Shown one piece after another: positions 12,328 to 24,729 of a DNA stretch of 64,000 nt. Origin of the DNA: Cotesia glomerata (taxonomy: Eukaryota > Arthropoda > Insecta > Hymenoptera > Braconidae); the NCBI RefSeq assembly GCF_020080835.1, contig NC_058158.1, positions 28,972,305 to 29,036,304 of the forward strand. The letters are read 5' to 3'. The notes beneath the pieces are model-generated. The model made no database searches, was not told the DNA's origin, and saw only the letters and a list, made by a program, of their open reading frames with translations. Position 1 is the first letter of the stretch. The number at the start of each line of letters is the position of its first letter. The position numbers and the translations under genes are program-made.

Positions 12328-12569
12328 TTTGTAATAAAATATTGATAATTTTTGTATAATTATTGTATTCTTTTCATGCTACATTTTTAGCACATTTTGA
12401 TTAAGAATATGATGCGTATATGAACACTCATATTGTGATCTTATTTTATTTTATAATACCGTCCTCTAAATACCATCATCTATTTATTTATTCAAGATCG
12501 ATATTATTACTAATTTACCATCGATGATAATAATATTTTTCAAAAAATTTTTTATTATTTATTCATACA

Positions 12570-12606
<37 letters not shown>

Positions 12607-13120
12607 TAGCTTATATGAGTGTTAATTATTGACGTATTTTTTTTTTTTTTCAAGTATTATGATAATCAATACAAATTATATTTATTATTAATAGGCTTTA
12701 TTAAATATTGTTACTTAATTAAGAATATTTAACGCATAATATAAGATAAATAATGACAATGTAATGAATGAATGAATTTAATAAATCTTTTAAAAAGAAA
12801 TTTATTCACTTGTCCCAATTTTTGTCTATAAGTTTTTCAGTACGATTGACGTTTTCGTCCGCAGAATTTAATCTAAATCTTGAGTAAAAAACTTTTATGC
12901 AAAATATTGAATATTGATCGAATGAACGCAGACGAAAAAGTAGTAGTTTAAAAAAGTATTGACCAATACGATGATAAATTATGTGTAGGTTTAAATTTAC
13001 ATTTTCTGTTTACGTGTTGACAAAATGTCTAAAAATTGCGAAATTAATTTACAAAGTAAGTTCGACATATTTATAAATATCTTTTCCGTTCTTGGAATAT
13101 AATATTAATAATTTTAAATG
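12328..13120. other. No gene seen; 3' flank of the muscle-type gene
   Basis: An AATAAA only 5 bases after the stop (12333-12338), an (AAT)n run at 12570-12604 and otherwise AT-rich DNA. I see no further open frame with splice sites. Confidence 0.6.
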
Positions 13121-13326
13121 TACACTGAAAAAAAAATTAACTTAAATCAAGAAAAAAATTCTTGAACCAAGAGAATAATTTTGAAGAGTTTTATTGTCTT
13201 AAATCAGGACGAAGAATTCTTGAATTAAGTAAAATTTCTTAGTTTAAAAATTTTTCTACTTAAATCAAGATAATAAAATTTTTCAAAATTATTTTCTTGA
13301 TTTAAGATAATTTTTTTTTCTGTGTA
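13121..13326. mobile_element. MITE with TACACTGAAAAAAA ends and TCAAGA arms
   Basis: Begins TACACTGAAAAAAAAATTAA and ends with a T run followed by CTGTGTA. The inner arms TTAAATCAAGAAAA and TTTTCTTGATTTAA are exact inverted copies. About 206 bp, non-coding. End design is shared with the elements at 29061-29355 and 36506-36800 (TACACTGAGAAAAAAA). Confidence 0.65.
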
Positions 13327-14222
13327 TTTTCTTTTATTAATCTTTACTAGACGCAGATGGAAATAGTCAAAATTTGGTTTTTTAATAACAGTGTTACGGC
13401 CAACGTAACCACCGTTTTTTTTTATTTTATTAATGAACAATAATTTCAAAACTATTTAAACACACTAAGAAAACCTACATCCAATGGTAATTAATATTCG
13501 TAAGCTAAGGCTAAAATATTATTCACTTAAAACGGCAGTCAAGGTACAATATTCTATTCTTAAAACGATAGTCCAGGCTACATACCCCCATCCCCTCTGG
13601 TAACCAAAAACCCTAGGCCAGGTTGCCCCATTTCGAAATGAGCGGGATTTAAGTAATCCAACTACCAATCCGACTAGACCCAGACGCCATCATGGATTAC
13701 ATAGTTTTTATGTACCCCGGTACCTAGAACGTGTACCCTGATAAGCCCCCCTGCACGCTTTCCAATCATGACTGCTCTTCTTGGAAGGACCCCATAATTT
13801 TAGAACAAAGGAAACGCGCCTAACTAACTTTTCCAACATAAAAATTTCTTTCTTTAAAAAATATATTTTTTACCATTATTCACGGTCTATACATTAACCT
13901 ACTTCTTACGTAAAATTTGTATTTTACTTATTTTAAATTCTCTTTTCCAGCAAGTCACTATTTTAACCGATACGTTGTAAATTATCGAACTTGAGTACCT
14001 CATGATGTTAATTTATCCCAGAGTTAGCTCGAGAATATTTCTTTCCCAGGAATAATTCCCGTTTTTTTTAAACGTTTATTTCACTAACATCTGTACTGTG
14101 TATTTCGAAAAATTCAATAATAAAAAATATAGAAGCACCATAAATTATGTTTAAAAAAGGAAATTGCATTACCCTTTTTTTTAAAAAGGAATACTAACAC
14201 CATGCTTCCATTGGTACCTTAA

Positions 14223-14330
14223 CCCGTCAGAACTCACGTGAATTTTAGTTTCTCACTTGCACTACAGCGCCGCTCTATAAGTCGGATGTTGTTGCGTGAG
14301 CAAAATGCTCATAACGTGAGTGCTGACGGG
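14223..14330. mobile_element. 108-bp MITE flanked by TTAA
   Basis: TTAA at 14219-14222 and at 14331-14334 flank inverted ends CCCGTCAGAACTCACGT and ACGTGAGTGCTGACGGG, one mismatch in 17. The TTAA target duplication and C-rich termini are what piggyBac-type non-autonomous elements show. No coding capacity. Confidence 0.7.
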
Positions 14331-14542
14331 TTAAAAACTGTGGGAAGCATACGTTGAAATTTTATTGCCCATCATAAAAGATTAACCCTTAACTTGAACT
14401 ATGCTGGTCAGAGAAAACTATATTTATTTCTCTAATGATTTCTTTTTATTAAGAATTAAATTTATCAGTAAAATAAGTTCATCTCTCGAATTATATATCG
14501 TAAATTCTTCTTTTATTTCATGCGGTTCACTCGCTAGAACTA

Positions 14543-14676
14543 CAGTCGACGCTCTCTGTATTTAACCACATTCTTCCTCTGTATTTGACGATTTTACACA
14601 GCTCTTATGGACAAGGACGAGTCAAATACAGAGAATGGTCCTGTACGGGCGAGTCAAATACAGAGAGCGTTGACTG
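14543..14676. mobile_element. 134-bp MITE flanked by TA, mariner-like
   Basis: Termini CAGTCGACGCTCTCTGTATT and AATACAGAGAGCGTTGACTG are near-perfect inverted repeats flanked by TA on both sides (14541-14542, 14677-14678). A second, inner pair (CTCTGTATTTGAC / GTCAAATACAGAG) reinforces the fold-back. TA duplication with CAGT ends fits Tc1/mariner-type MITEs. Confidence 0.7.
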
Positions 14677-14935
14677 TATGAAGCAATCCTCTTTGTCCTC
14701 AGTGACATTCAAGCTATTTTTAGTAACTTTACATCGTCCGATGCACGTACCCAGCTACCTACTCGAGAATTACCCCTCCGCTACCATCTTGAATACGTAA
14801 CTATTCCAGCATGGCTCCTCGCGTGATGCCCCCTTCCAAAAGAGGGAACGTAGGCGAGTACCCCAGACAAAGAACTCGCTACAGTATGTAAACCGCAAGT
14901 TTTCCGCTAGTAACGGGTGGGGTTCAGTATAAAAC

Positions 14936-15025
14936 TTACTCGCGAACGTTACGGGGTACAACACCAACCTTATTCGCGAACGTTGAGGGGTTCTGCATCA
15001 AATTTATTCGTGAACGTATCGCGTT
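14936..15025. repeat. Short tandem repeat, three imperfect ~33-bp units
   Basis: The word CTTACTCGCGAACGTT / CTTATTCGCGAACGTT / TTTATTCGTGAACGT recurs three times at about 33-bp spacing, each of the first two followed by a GGGGT-rich phrase. The palindromic core TTCGCGAA is unusually GC-rich for this genome. Confidence 0.6.
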
Positions 15026-16100
15026 AGTCTAACAATTTTGCGACCAAGTTATATTTGTCTAAATACAATTTTATTTCACAAAAGTGCGGTAATTTCATTG
15101 TTAAATTCTGTTTCCTTATGAATTACCTTCGGTAATACCTTTTCTCAGGTAGAAGAAAATATTATAGAATAACAATTAAACGTAATTTTAAAAAACGAAA
15201 TAAATACTTTAGAACGAGTATATCTCTATAGATATATGTATATATGTATATATATATATAGAGAGAGATACATCCCCCGCCCGGTTTAATTAAATCATTT
15301 AAATCGGACGCGTATAATAAAATCATTATAAAATCATGCGATCAACTAAACTGTCATCCTGAAATCATTCGAATAAAAGATACGATAGTTATTTCGGTGA
15401 ATTTAAGTCTATTGTAAATTATCTTCGCTAATACCCTCCCCAGGTAAAAGAAATATTAAGTAAATAATACTACGTGCATTGTGAATAATAATAAACAGTA
15501 ATAAACGTAAAGAGAAATTCTCGTTAAGCATTTTCAAGACTCTAAAAATTATTATTTAATACTTAATCACACATAGGTAGTTTATGATTAGTAAAAGAGT
15601 AAAATATATTTATATAATTTGAGATTAACATAAAATCTTATTCAATGCAAACCGAATATTAGTTATAATCGCTGTTAGAACTATGAATAATTCCAGTCAG
15701 TTAAATAATCTTTACTTAATTATATCAGTTATTAACATTGAGTATTTTGAATAAAAGTAATTCACAAAACGAATTTACGGTATTGAAAATCATTTATCTC
15801 CGGTACTATCCCTTTTTCTACCTGCATCGAGTCAGCACGAGCCAGCGGTTAGACAGCTTTTCATCGCACATTTTTATTGTCCAAAAACCAGGTATAATTT
15901 GTTGTTATTTTCTTTACTATATTTGGACATAATTACCTGGTCTGATTACTATGGATCAAAGAGTGAATTAAGTAATTTCAAATCATTGCTTATCGGCCAT
16001 TCCCTTGACAAATCATATTATCCCGCATACTCATTCAAAATTCCAATTGGCGAGGTTCCCGCCACCCTAAACGAAGGCTTTAAGTAGCTAGTTCTAAAAT

Positions 16101-17925
16101 TCGGAACCTAATAAACATAATTATTGTGTTTGCGTTACTCTGGACATAACAACAGCTTAATTTAATTATATTCAAATATGCAATCTGGAAAAAATGATCT
16201 ATATTTAACATAATCCGCTTTTAAGGAAGAGTATAGAAATATTAAGGACATATTTTTACTAACAATTTTACCAGTGTAATAAATATAAACGTTCAAAAGT
16301 TGTTCAACGTCAAAGTTTAAATTATGACTTTGATAAATTTTACGATTTTTACTTTTTTTACGAGGAAACTATTGATTTAAAAAAAAAAAACTTTTTATTC
16401 AAGTTAAAGAACATTTTATCCAATACGTGCCTTTAAAATGCAATATAAACTTTTGAAAATTTACAGTAGGCTGTAGGTTGAAAATTATTGTCATTTGAAA
16501 GTAGACTTAAACAGCTAACTGTAATTATTATATAATTTATATATTTTATAACAACAATTAAATTATATGTGGCGACCATCATTATCTAACTCATCAAGCA
16601 TGTGTGTAAAATATTTTTATCTCCTTCACGGCATTTAAAACGGATAATAAAAGGTTACAACTATTGCTGTTGCAGTGAAAAGTTCAGTCGTTAAATCGTC
16701 AGTTTCAACAATGACATTTGAACTTGGTGTGACTTTTTAGATAATAGTCTATTTGTCGTGTACAATTATTCCAAGTGTAAGCTATCATTTTTTTATGATT
16801 ATTCCTGGTAGAAAAAATTATATTAGTTGCAATGTAAAAAATAATACGATGGTTCTTATATAAGTATGAATAACCTACGATTGGGGAGTATTAACACTAA
16901 TAAAATAGTAACAAAAAAAAATTTTCTGCATTTGCATAGAACAATAAATAAAATTAATGTAAATTTTGTGTACAATTATCTTGAACAATATAAATTGTTT
17001 GCGCAAGCATACTCATACCATCTAATATCGCCCACAATGTATGCGGTACTGTATATACATCCCTTACATTACATTCTTCACCCCAGCAATGTACCACTAT
17101 TTAATTGCATATTTCCACGATAATAGCCACACTAAAACAACTGATAGCTAGACAACACAAATAGCACTTAAATATAGCTGATAAATAAAACAGAAAAACT
17201 ATTAATATTTATAAAATAGAATAGAAACTAGTGGAATAAAAAGTCGATTGAATAAAAATAGCGCGTCTGAGAATCGAGTGGATACATCCATAATTAATCA
17301 GACATACTTTTTCACTTCCACTCGAAAAAATAAAAATAAAACTCCGGTGATTTAATGTCATTTCCAAGACTTATTAATATTACATTTTTTTTTTTTTTCG
17401 TAAGTGCAAGTCAATAAGTAAAGTAAACAATAATATACTTTTATATAAGGCAATTTTATTTTCTTTTAATTTTTTCTGAAGATATATTTTTCTTTCACAC
17501 CAATTTCGATAGTACTCGATTGCACTTTTTATTTCCGAAATTTATTCGAAACTAGAAAATTTCTAAAAGTTATTTCTCAATAATCTCAAGTCATTTTACT
17601 AATTTTTCAATGTGTTCTAAAATTTTTTGAACTTTTAACTTAAGAACTTTGATAGCTGATAAGCTTTTTTTAGACGTTGAAACACAATATTTTATTAACT
17701 GTGCTTAATTTGAGGTGATTTTAATTAAAAATTGATATAGTTTTTAAAATTTGGGTCAGTTTTTCAATCCGGAATATAATTTTATCCAGGAATTAATTAT
17801 CATTGTCTAGTATGTTGTATACGTATGAAATATATAGATAAGTTTTGTAAAATAAAACTACTGTGTGCATAAAATTATAATCTATATAAATTTTAACTTC
17901 TACTAATTTTTCCGACCGTGATAAT
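16101..17925. other. No gene seen
   Basis: AT-rich DNA without convincing exons. An open frame at 16866-17123 lacks splice context and protein motifs. Nothing else was found. Confidence 0.5.
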
Positions 17926-17940
17926 ATAATTCTTTTTTAA

Positions 17941-18643
17941 CCCGTTCCTGCCTTTACGGTCATTTTTTTTTCTGCTAGTATAATTCTAATTCAAGTGGAT
18001 GGTAATATTCCATCTTCACTAACAATTTGGGACAGATCGTCCCTGGAGAGTTAGGTCGATGGGTAACCATCGAACTTGAACACTAGTTAGCAGGTGAATG
18101 CTTTTACCATTAAGCTACCGGGTCATTCTCCACTTACTTCTTCTCAGTATACTCTTAACTCTCAGTAGCTGTTAATACTTGACTTTACCCCCTCCCTTTA
18201 AACTCTATACTACGATGGTAGTTGTAGTACTTCTGTTTATATTTCTAGGCACTTTTTAAATTTTAACTTCTACTAATTTTTCCGACCGTGATAATATAAT
18301 TCTTTTTTAACCCGTTCCGGTAGCTTAATGGTAAAAGCATCCTGACATGTAATCGGGGAGATCCAGGTTCGATTCCTGGCTTGGTTAATTTTTCATGGAC
18401 TTTTTCAAAAGTTGCTCTTCATTCTCAGTGGCTTTCCATAGTTAATACTTAAAAATTGAGTCGAACAGATACTAGCATTCACCAGCTAACTAGTGTTCAA
18501 GTTCGATGGTTACCCATCGACCTAACTCTCCAGAGACGATCTGTCCCAAATTGTTAGTGAAGATGAAATATTACCATCCACTTGAATTAGATTTATACTA
18601 GCAGGGAAAAAAAAAAAAAAATGACCGTAAAGGCAGGAACGGG
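17941..18643. mobile_element. 703-bp fold-back element flanked by TTAA, containing tRNA-like copies
   Basis: TTAA at 17937-17940 and 18644-18647 flank inverted arms of about 160 bp: the left arm starts CCCGTTCCTGCCTTTACGGT and the right arm ends ACCGTAAAGGCAGGAACGGG. The arms carry GATGGGTAACCATCGAAC in both orientations. The centre holds the 5' half of a tRNA-like sequence in reverse (about 18093-18122), a direct copy (18259-18318) of the left flank plus the left terminus (17890-17948), and a nearly complete tRNA-like copy (18314-18386). Because host flank is duplicated inside, the structure arose by rearrangement and not by simple insertion. Confidence 0.65.
18314..18386 (+). tRNA. tRNA-Thr(TGT)-like pseudogene inside the fold-back element
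   Basis: Box A TAGCTTAATGG (18321-18331) and box B GGTTCGATTCC (18366-18376) are perfect. The D-stem GCTT/AAGC, anticodon stem CCTGA/TCGGG (one G-T pair) and T-stem CCAGG/CCTGG all form. The anticodon loop CATGTAA would read TGT (Thr), but position 33 is A and not the invariant T. The acceptor stem (GTTCCGG with CTTGGTT) pairs poorly. The body is tRNA-like while the two changes argue against function; a SINE head or captured pseudogene fits better. Confidence 0.55.
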
Positions 18644-18752
18644 TTAAAAAAGAATTATAATCTTTATGTAATCTATAAACGGCTTTACTTCTTTAAAAAT
18701 TGACTTTTTCTTCCAACTTAACTGTCTTAACAAATTAATAATTTAAATTACA

Positions 18753-18925
18753 GGTGATGTAACGTTTATGAATGATTTATCTACTAAACAAATTATCAAT
18801 TCATTCGAAATCGTTCCTGGTGCTTATACTATCGGAATAGGACAAAATAATTCAGCCGTATCGATTGACAATAAAAATAGTTTTTTACTGCAAAATCAAA
18901 TAATTCCATTTTCAAAAAAGTAACA
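18753..18925 (+). other. Possible orphan exon, weak
   Basis: After an acceptor-like AATTACAG, a 55-codon frame runs with the coding-looking sequence DVTFMNDLSTKQIINSFEIV and ends SFLLQNQIIPFSKK before TAA. No upstream exon with matching phase or product was found, and stop-free stretches of this size arise by chance in a window this large. Kept only as a lead. Confidence 0.15.
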
Positions 18926-19460
18926 ATTTTAATTATTATTTCTCAATAATTAATATCTCGAGTATAAATCACAATTTAATACTCAAATTAATTAATCAAT
19001 TAATAGAAGTAATTAATTTACTTTTTTTGTTACCATAATCAAGTATCAGAATCACGACCAAAAATTTTAATAATAATAATTAATTTATAAAAAATTAATA
19101 GATGACGTAAAGTTAACGTAAGTAATGACGTTTGGAATAGTAATAATCGCGTGAGAAGTATCGGTTTGATTCCTAGCGTGCATGTAATGATATACAGAAG
19201 TTTAAATCGCAGTAATCTATAGGCTGAAATATAGACGAGTTAAAAAAAGAGAGGGCATGTCAGTGGAGCGAAAAAAGGGGTATTGAGGGTTGAGGGTTGT
19301 AAGTATAAATTGAGGAAGGCTGATACCTTTTAGTAAGAAAAAAAAATATTTATATGTATTATATAATACATAGAATAACTATATACTTTATGTATATATG
19401 CAATAAAAGAAATGCAAGAAAAAAAAATTCATTCTAGACCTAGGTACGTTTTTGTGAGCC

Positions 19461-19570
19461 CACGTGGGTTCCACTGACGTCAATAGATAGAGTGGCGCCG
19501 TTAGGCAATGACGTCACCGGTTACTACTACAAATATACCGGAGCGAGCTTTCTTGCTACTTATATATACC
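19461..19570. promoter_or_regulatory. Promoter-like cluster: E-box, two CRE palindromes, TATA-like run
   Basis: CACGTG (19461-19466, inside CCCACGTGGG) is followed by two perfect cAMP-response elements TGACGTCA (19475-19482 and 19509-19516) and a TATATATA-like run near 19560. The stretch is GC-richer than its neighbours and includes GGCGCC. Further TGACGT half-sites lie near 19102 and 19126. CREB/ATF-type bZIP and bHLH factors bind such sites. No coding exon follows closely; it could drive a distal first exon of the gene at 24.7-30.6 kb or a non-coding RNA. Confidence 0.45.
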
Positions 19571-19639
19571 GAAAGCTATTAGACATTGCATGTGCGCTGA
19601 ATGTAGTACAACTGTCATATCTTTTATATGCATATAGGT

Positions 19640-22600
19640 ATATTTTTTAACAGATATATTATATGTATATACATATATTCATTTTTTAAAGCAAATCTCC
19701 AGTAATGCGGCTATTATTACACCTTTGATAAACGTGTTATTACTCGCTCGCTTTTAATTTACAGCTTTAATTTTACTTTCAAATTATTCATGGTATTTTC
19801 CCATTATCGAAATTTAATATTAACGCTTGTATTTAATTATTTGGTACTTAGAATTTTTTTTTAAATAAAGTTTATTAGAGATAATTAATTATTATAATAA
19901 CATGATGTGATACTAGTATATATTATCCATTGATAATAGGTTCGTTGAATTTGAATTTTGAATGTATGCAGATCAAGTACGATTGATTAATTATAATAGT
20001 TCATCATTATTCGCTGTTACATTTGATTAATGAATTACTTTCTAAGTAATTTATAGCAGTATTACAGGTTGACATTGATATTTAACACTCTTGTTTAAAT
20101 AAATTGTGCGCATGTATATTAATAATAGCTGTAAAAAACTTTGCTTTATTATTTTTGGTTCGTGTAAATATTTTATTTTAATTACAGAGCTAAATCAAAT
20201 GAGGTTCACTTTACAAATAAATATAACATAGAAAAAAAAATTTTTTTTACTTTGCAACAAATGACGATACAAATTTTTTAAATAATTATTTTCGTATAAA
20301 AAGAAATTATTCACAAAACTAATCTCTTAAAAAATTGTTTCAATTTTTAATTAAAATGTTTATTATTTGGTAAAAAATGAATCAAATCAGATTTGTAAAA
20401 AAAATGTTATCAATCGCATTCAAAAATTTATCCTAAAAATTTTCTTTATCGGTATCAGAGACAAAATTCAATAGAGATATAAATTAAAGTTTTTACCACA
20501 TAAAATTTTTATCAAACATATATTTTCTAGTTAATCATAAATTAAATGCCTGACAAAAATAGATTATTGACTTTTTCTAAATATTTTTATTTTTACTTCT
20601 AATCCAATTGATCTAATTAAATAAAATTTTCTAAAAATATTAGACAGTGGTGATGTAGTAAAATTGATTTTTGCTTATATTAATTCAAGTGTCAAAATAT
20701 TTAACAGTAATTTTTTATAAGGTTTATCTTTAAATCACGAGCTTAACTCAGTAGATAAAGAATAAAAACAATCACGTATTATGAGGGTTTAAGGAGTGAG
20801 AAATGTTACTGAAGAAAAATTAGCCAGTGCACATCTAGGAATACGACGTCACTACATGGCCTTGTGCGCAGATTACGCCGGCTGTCGGCACAGTTTCTAT
20901 TTTTTTTTATCAATCTCTGCCGGAAACCCGGAAAAAAAATCAAAGCCTCTGGCAATAAGATGTTTTTTTAGGGTCGAAAGTACGGCTAAGCCAAGGAATT
21001 AATTAATAATGACTATATGACAATTGACTGATTCTGAAATAAATCCAGCCTTTTATTTATTTCTTGCTAGAAAAACTTACCCACTCTAGTGACTAAAAAA
21101 AATTTTAGATATATAATACTAAAATATAAAAAAAAATAACCTTAAGATTATTGATATTTTTTCTAAAAACAAAACTTTTTTTTAATTTATTTATAACATT
21201 ATCGGGTAAAAAATTTGAAATGATGATTATAGTCTATTAAATTCGAATTAATTTTTAAAATAAAGTTTTGATAGAGTAAGAAGATATATTAAAAAATTTT
21301 TTCATACAAATGACATCATTCCTCCCCTATGAATAAAATTGAATTAAAAGTCGTCTGTCGTTGACCCTTAGACTAAATTTATCGACTAATATTTTTTGAT
21401 AAATTATTTAATTTTGAAAAATCAAGAGGGTCGACTGACGAAGAAACTCAACCGTTTAATTCAACAGTAACAGAAACGTCAAAAACATATTTCGTAACTA
21501 TTGGTATGATCGTTTTCATTTTTAAACATTTTTTTTCCGCACCAATATTTTTATTTTCTATAAATAGTTCATTAACTAAATATTACATCGCTAGAAGGTA
21601 TTTTTACTAAAACCGCCGTAGATATACCATTAAAACACTTAAATAGCGTATAGTAAAAGCTAAAACTAATCACACAGTCTGTACAAACATGAGATAAAAT
21701 CTAAGGGGGTAAAAAACGAGCTCCGATAAAATCTCCAGGTTTATGTGCAAGGAATAAGAAGAAATAAGATAAAAAAAAACGTCAAGCTATGTGCAATCAA
21801 TAATATCTGTAGACAAAAATATATGTCCTGTACTATATACATTCTATACAGATATGAGATTTGAGATATGAGATGATGCACTTTCTTCAATTGGTTTCTC
21901 ATTTCTTTTTCTTCATTTCTAGTGGCTAAGTGTTTTCTATAACAATCATTTTTTGTTTCTTTATGTCTTTCTTCTATAAGCTTTTTTTTCTCTTTGACTA
22001 AATAACTTTTTTCATCAAAGTTATTATGAAGAACTTTTAATAAATATCAACCCTTTTTGTTATATTGTTGTATAAAATACAAGCAAAGAAACATCCAATA
22101 TTAACTGAATTTATTTTCATTTCATTTATTAAGTTTGTTTTAATTTAACATGTCGAATTTAATATTGTGATTCTATTTTATAAAATTTATTCCATACATT
22201 ATCATTATTGTTGTAAATATTCATGGACAAAGTGTCTCAAAATTCTGTAGCAAAATAAAATTTAATCGTGGTTGAAAAAATTTATAATTATTTCTAACAA
22301 TCTTACTTATTGTACAGAAATAAATTCAACTTCTATTAAAATTATTTTCACTTGAAGATATTATTAATTGTTAAAATGTATCCTCAAAAAATTAAAATGA
22401 AAAATTACTCGAGCTACCTTTCATCATTGATGTCAACACAGCAATTTTGTACGAAGAAAATTGAATACTTTAAACTCCTACACTAAAAAATAGTTAGTTT
22501 TACAGTGAAAGGAATTAATTTATTATAAAAAATTGACCAACTTGATAGAAAATTGTTTGATAAAATTTTATTTCCGTAAAATTATTTTTGTAATAACTTT

Positions 22601-24480
22601 CATAAAAAAACTCTTCATTGATATCAATAACTTTATAAATTAATCTTTTTATAGTAGTATATTTTATTAATGTATATAAGAGTTTTTTAAATGAAGAATA
22701 TAGACGTAAAATTTTTAAAAAATACTAATCTTTTTATAAATGAGATGTCAGTATTTTTGTCAAAATCATTGTTTGAATAAGAAAAATGATCTGAAATTAA
22801 TTAGATTGTTAATAATAATAAAATTTAAATCTATATTGACAAAGACTCACTTGAATAAAAACATGACTTTATATGACATTGATAAATTCCATTATCATTT
22901 ATTAAGAGTAAGAGATTGAAAAAGAATAAAGAGAGTATTTTTTCGTTATCTTGAGAAGTAGATATCTCAATTTAAACTTGAGCTTATATCACTACTATAT
23001 ACGCACATAAAAACACTATACATAGTTATAAAGTGTATGATATAAAAATATAAATTTCGTTATTTTGACACTGCCCAATGACGCATGAAGTAGTAATCCT
23101 TTTACGTAAATATGACATTTTTATTTACAATATAAACGCAAATGAAAATATTAACTACTCTTGTCATCCATTTATGTGTTTGGCCTTCGGGTTCTCTTTG
23201 GATGTCTGAATTTATCTTTATAAAGAAAATACCCGTATTATATATGTGCATGGACATTTATACAACAACAAAGGGAAAAAATAAATCAATAAATACTTAT
23301 TACTCTATTTATTTTATTTATATTAGTTTTTGTTCATAAAGTATAAAATTAAATTAACTCTAAATCGAATAAACTTCTGCAAATAAACTGATATTAGTCT
23401 TCTGAACAAAAGATCTATGAGTTTTATTATTATTTTTTTCATTGTTCTTTCTATTATTATTGTTAGGAATTGAAAACAAAAATTGAGTCACAGAAAAAAA
23501 TTATTTAGTTTATACTTTGAGTGAGGATAATTTGGTTTTTATGTTTATTGAAAAAAACTATTAAAGAGTTAAAAGTTTTCGCTATTTATTTCCGTAGATT
23601 TTAGTTGATCTGAGTTTATGTTACGAGAGAGATAATAAAAAATGAAAAAACATTATCTAGATTAGAAAGAACGCTGCATGTGTTGATCTATTTCAGAGGC
23701 ATCCACGATCACGCATCATTGTAAGACTGAATTAGCATTTCACGTGAAACATACTCGAAAATCTCATGAGATGTGTTTTCACCCACATTAAGTACCGGCT
23801 AATATTTAAGATCTTAAATATTTCAATCAACAATTTTCGTAAACAACTTATAAATACGAGTCCTAGATATATTTTTTAATTTAAAAAAAAACTATTATAA
23901 AAATAAACTTTATCGTACTAAACATTTTTAAGTAACCGAATAAATTCTATAAATATAATATCATTTTTTTTAAAACTTCAACACAAAGTATGTCATTATA
24001 AAATAATAATGATAACAATATATTTTTCCTATTTAAATAAAAGGAAATCAAACTTTTCTATCTTATCTATTTTCCCGAGAGTTTAAATAATCAAACAGTG
24101 TGTAAATCATGACGTTAGATGAAAATAAATATTATTTATCCTTATAATCATTTCTTAGTAAGTATTTAACTAAATAAAAGAGTTTCTTAATCGATTAGAC
24201 CATTCAGCTCGATTTGCAATAATAATTTAAATAAATATTTTTTATATTAATATTAACAACAGTATGTTTAGCGCACGTGCAATAATTAATAAACCGAGTA
24301 TAAAAAAAAAAGAACTACGATATTTTAATTAATTAATATATTTATCAAAATACGAGTGTTGAGTAAAGTGACTTCCAATAAAAGTCAATTAATTGTTTGA
24401 ATTGATTAAATAAATTTCCATTTTGTTCTATATATTACTACGTATCGATGAGTTGTACTTGAGCTTGACGAAGCATTTAT
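19640..24480. other. Long gene-free stretch
   Basis: Strongly AT-rich. A GC-richer patch at 20790-20960 includes ACGACGTCAC and a 68-codon frame without recognisable motifs. No paired splice sites with coding frames, RNA gene or clear transposon ends were seen. It may contain enhancers or non-coding first exons of the downstream gene. Confidence 0.5.
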
Positions 24481-24530
24481 TGTATGTAGTGAGCCAGTAA
24501 AACGACATACACGTTTCAACCTCAACGCCG

Positions 24531-24565
24531 ATCAGTCTGCGCGAAAACTCTACCCGGTGAGGTTG
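24531..24565 (+). promoter_or_regulatory. Initiator plus downstream promoter element
   Basis: An arthropod-type initiator ATCAGTC (A at 24534 as +1) is followed by GGTTG at exactly +28 to +32 (24561-24565), matching the downstream promoter element consensus RGWYV at the required spacing. The surroundings are the GC-richest for kilobases. Transcription from here would give a first exon ending at the donor after 24739, which contains ATG at 24730. Confidence 0.45.
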
Positions 24566-24729
24566 CTCTCCACTCACACAAACAGTTATTTCATTTAAAG
24601 ATTTTTTGTTAAAGTTTTAACAACAGAATTTAAATAATTATAATTTTTTTAATTATTGTATTATATCAAGTACCGAATAATTAACAAACAAGTGATTGTT
24701 TCATTTTTAATTAAAATACAAAAATATCA

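Larger units (their letters stand above)
13460..16100. other. GC-richer unassigned block, probably old transposon DNA
   Basis: Compared with its surroundings, 13550-13830 and 14780-15030 are distinctly richer in G+C (stretches such as CCCCATCCCCTCTGGTAACC). Two MITEs (14223-14330, 14543-14676) and a short tandem repeat (14936-15025) lie here. The phrase TTCGGTAATACC...CAGGTAGAAGAAA near 15130 recurs imperfectly near 15429. Open frames up to about 70 codons exist but have no recognisable protein motif. LTR-retrotransposon debris is one possibility; I could not find paired LTRs. Confidence 0.4.

Noticed and set aside
18314..18386. Functional tRNA-Thr gene
   Set aside because: Position 33 is not T and the acceptor stem does not pair; lies inside a transposable element.
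20796..21002. 68-codon frame in a GC-richer patch
   Set aside because: No recognisable motif, no flanking exons; treated as non-coding.
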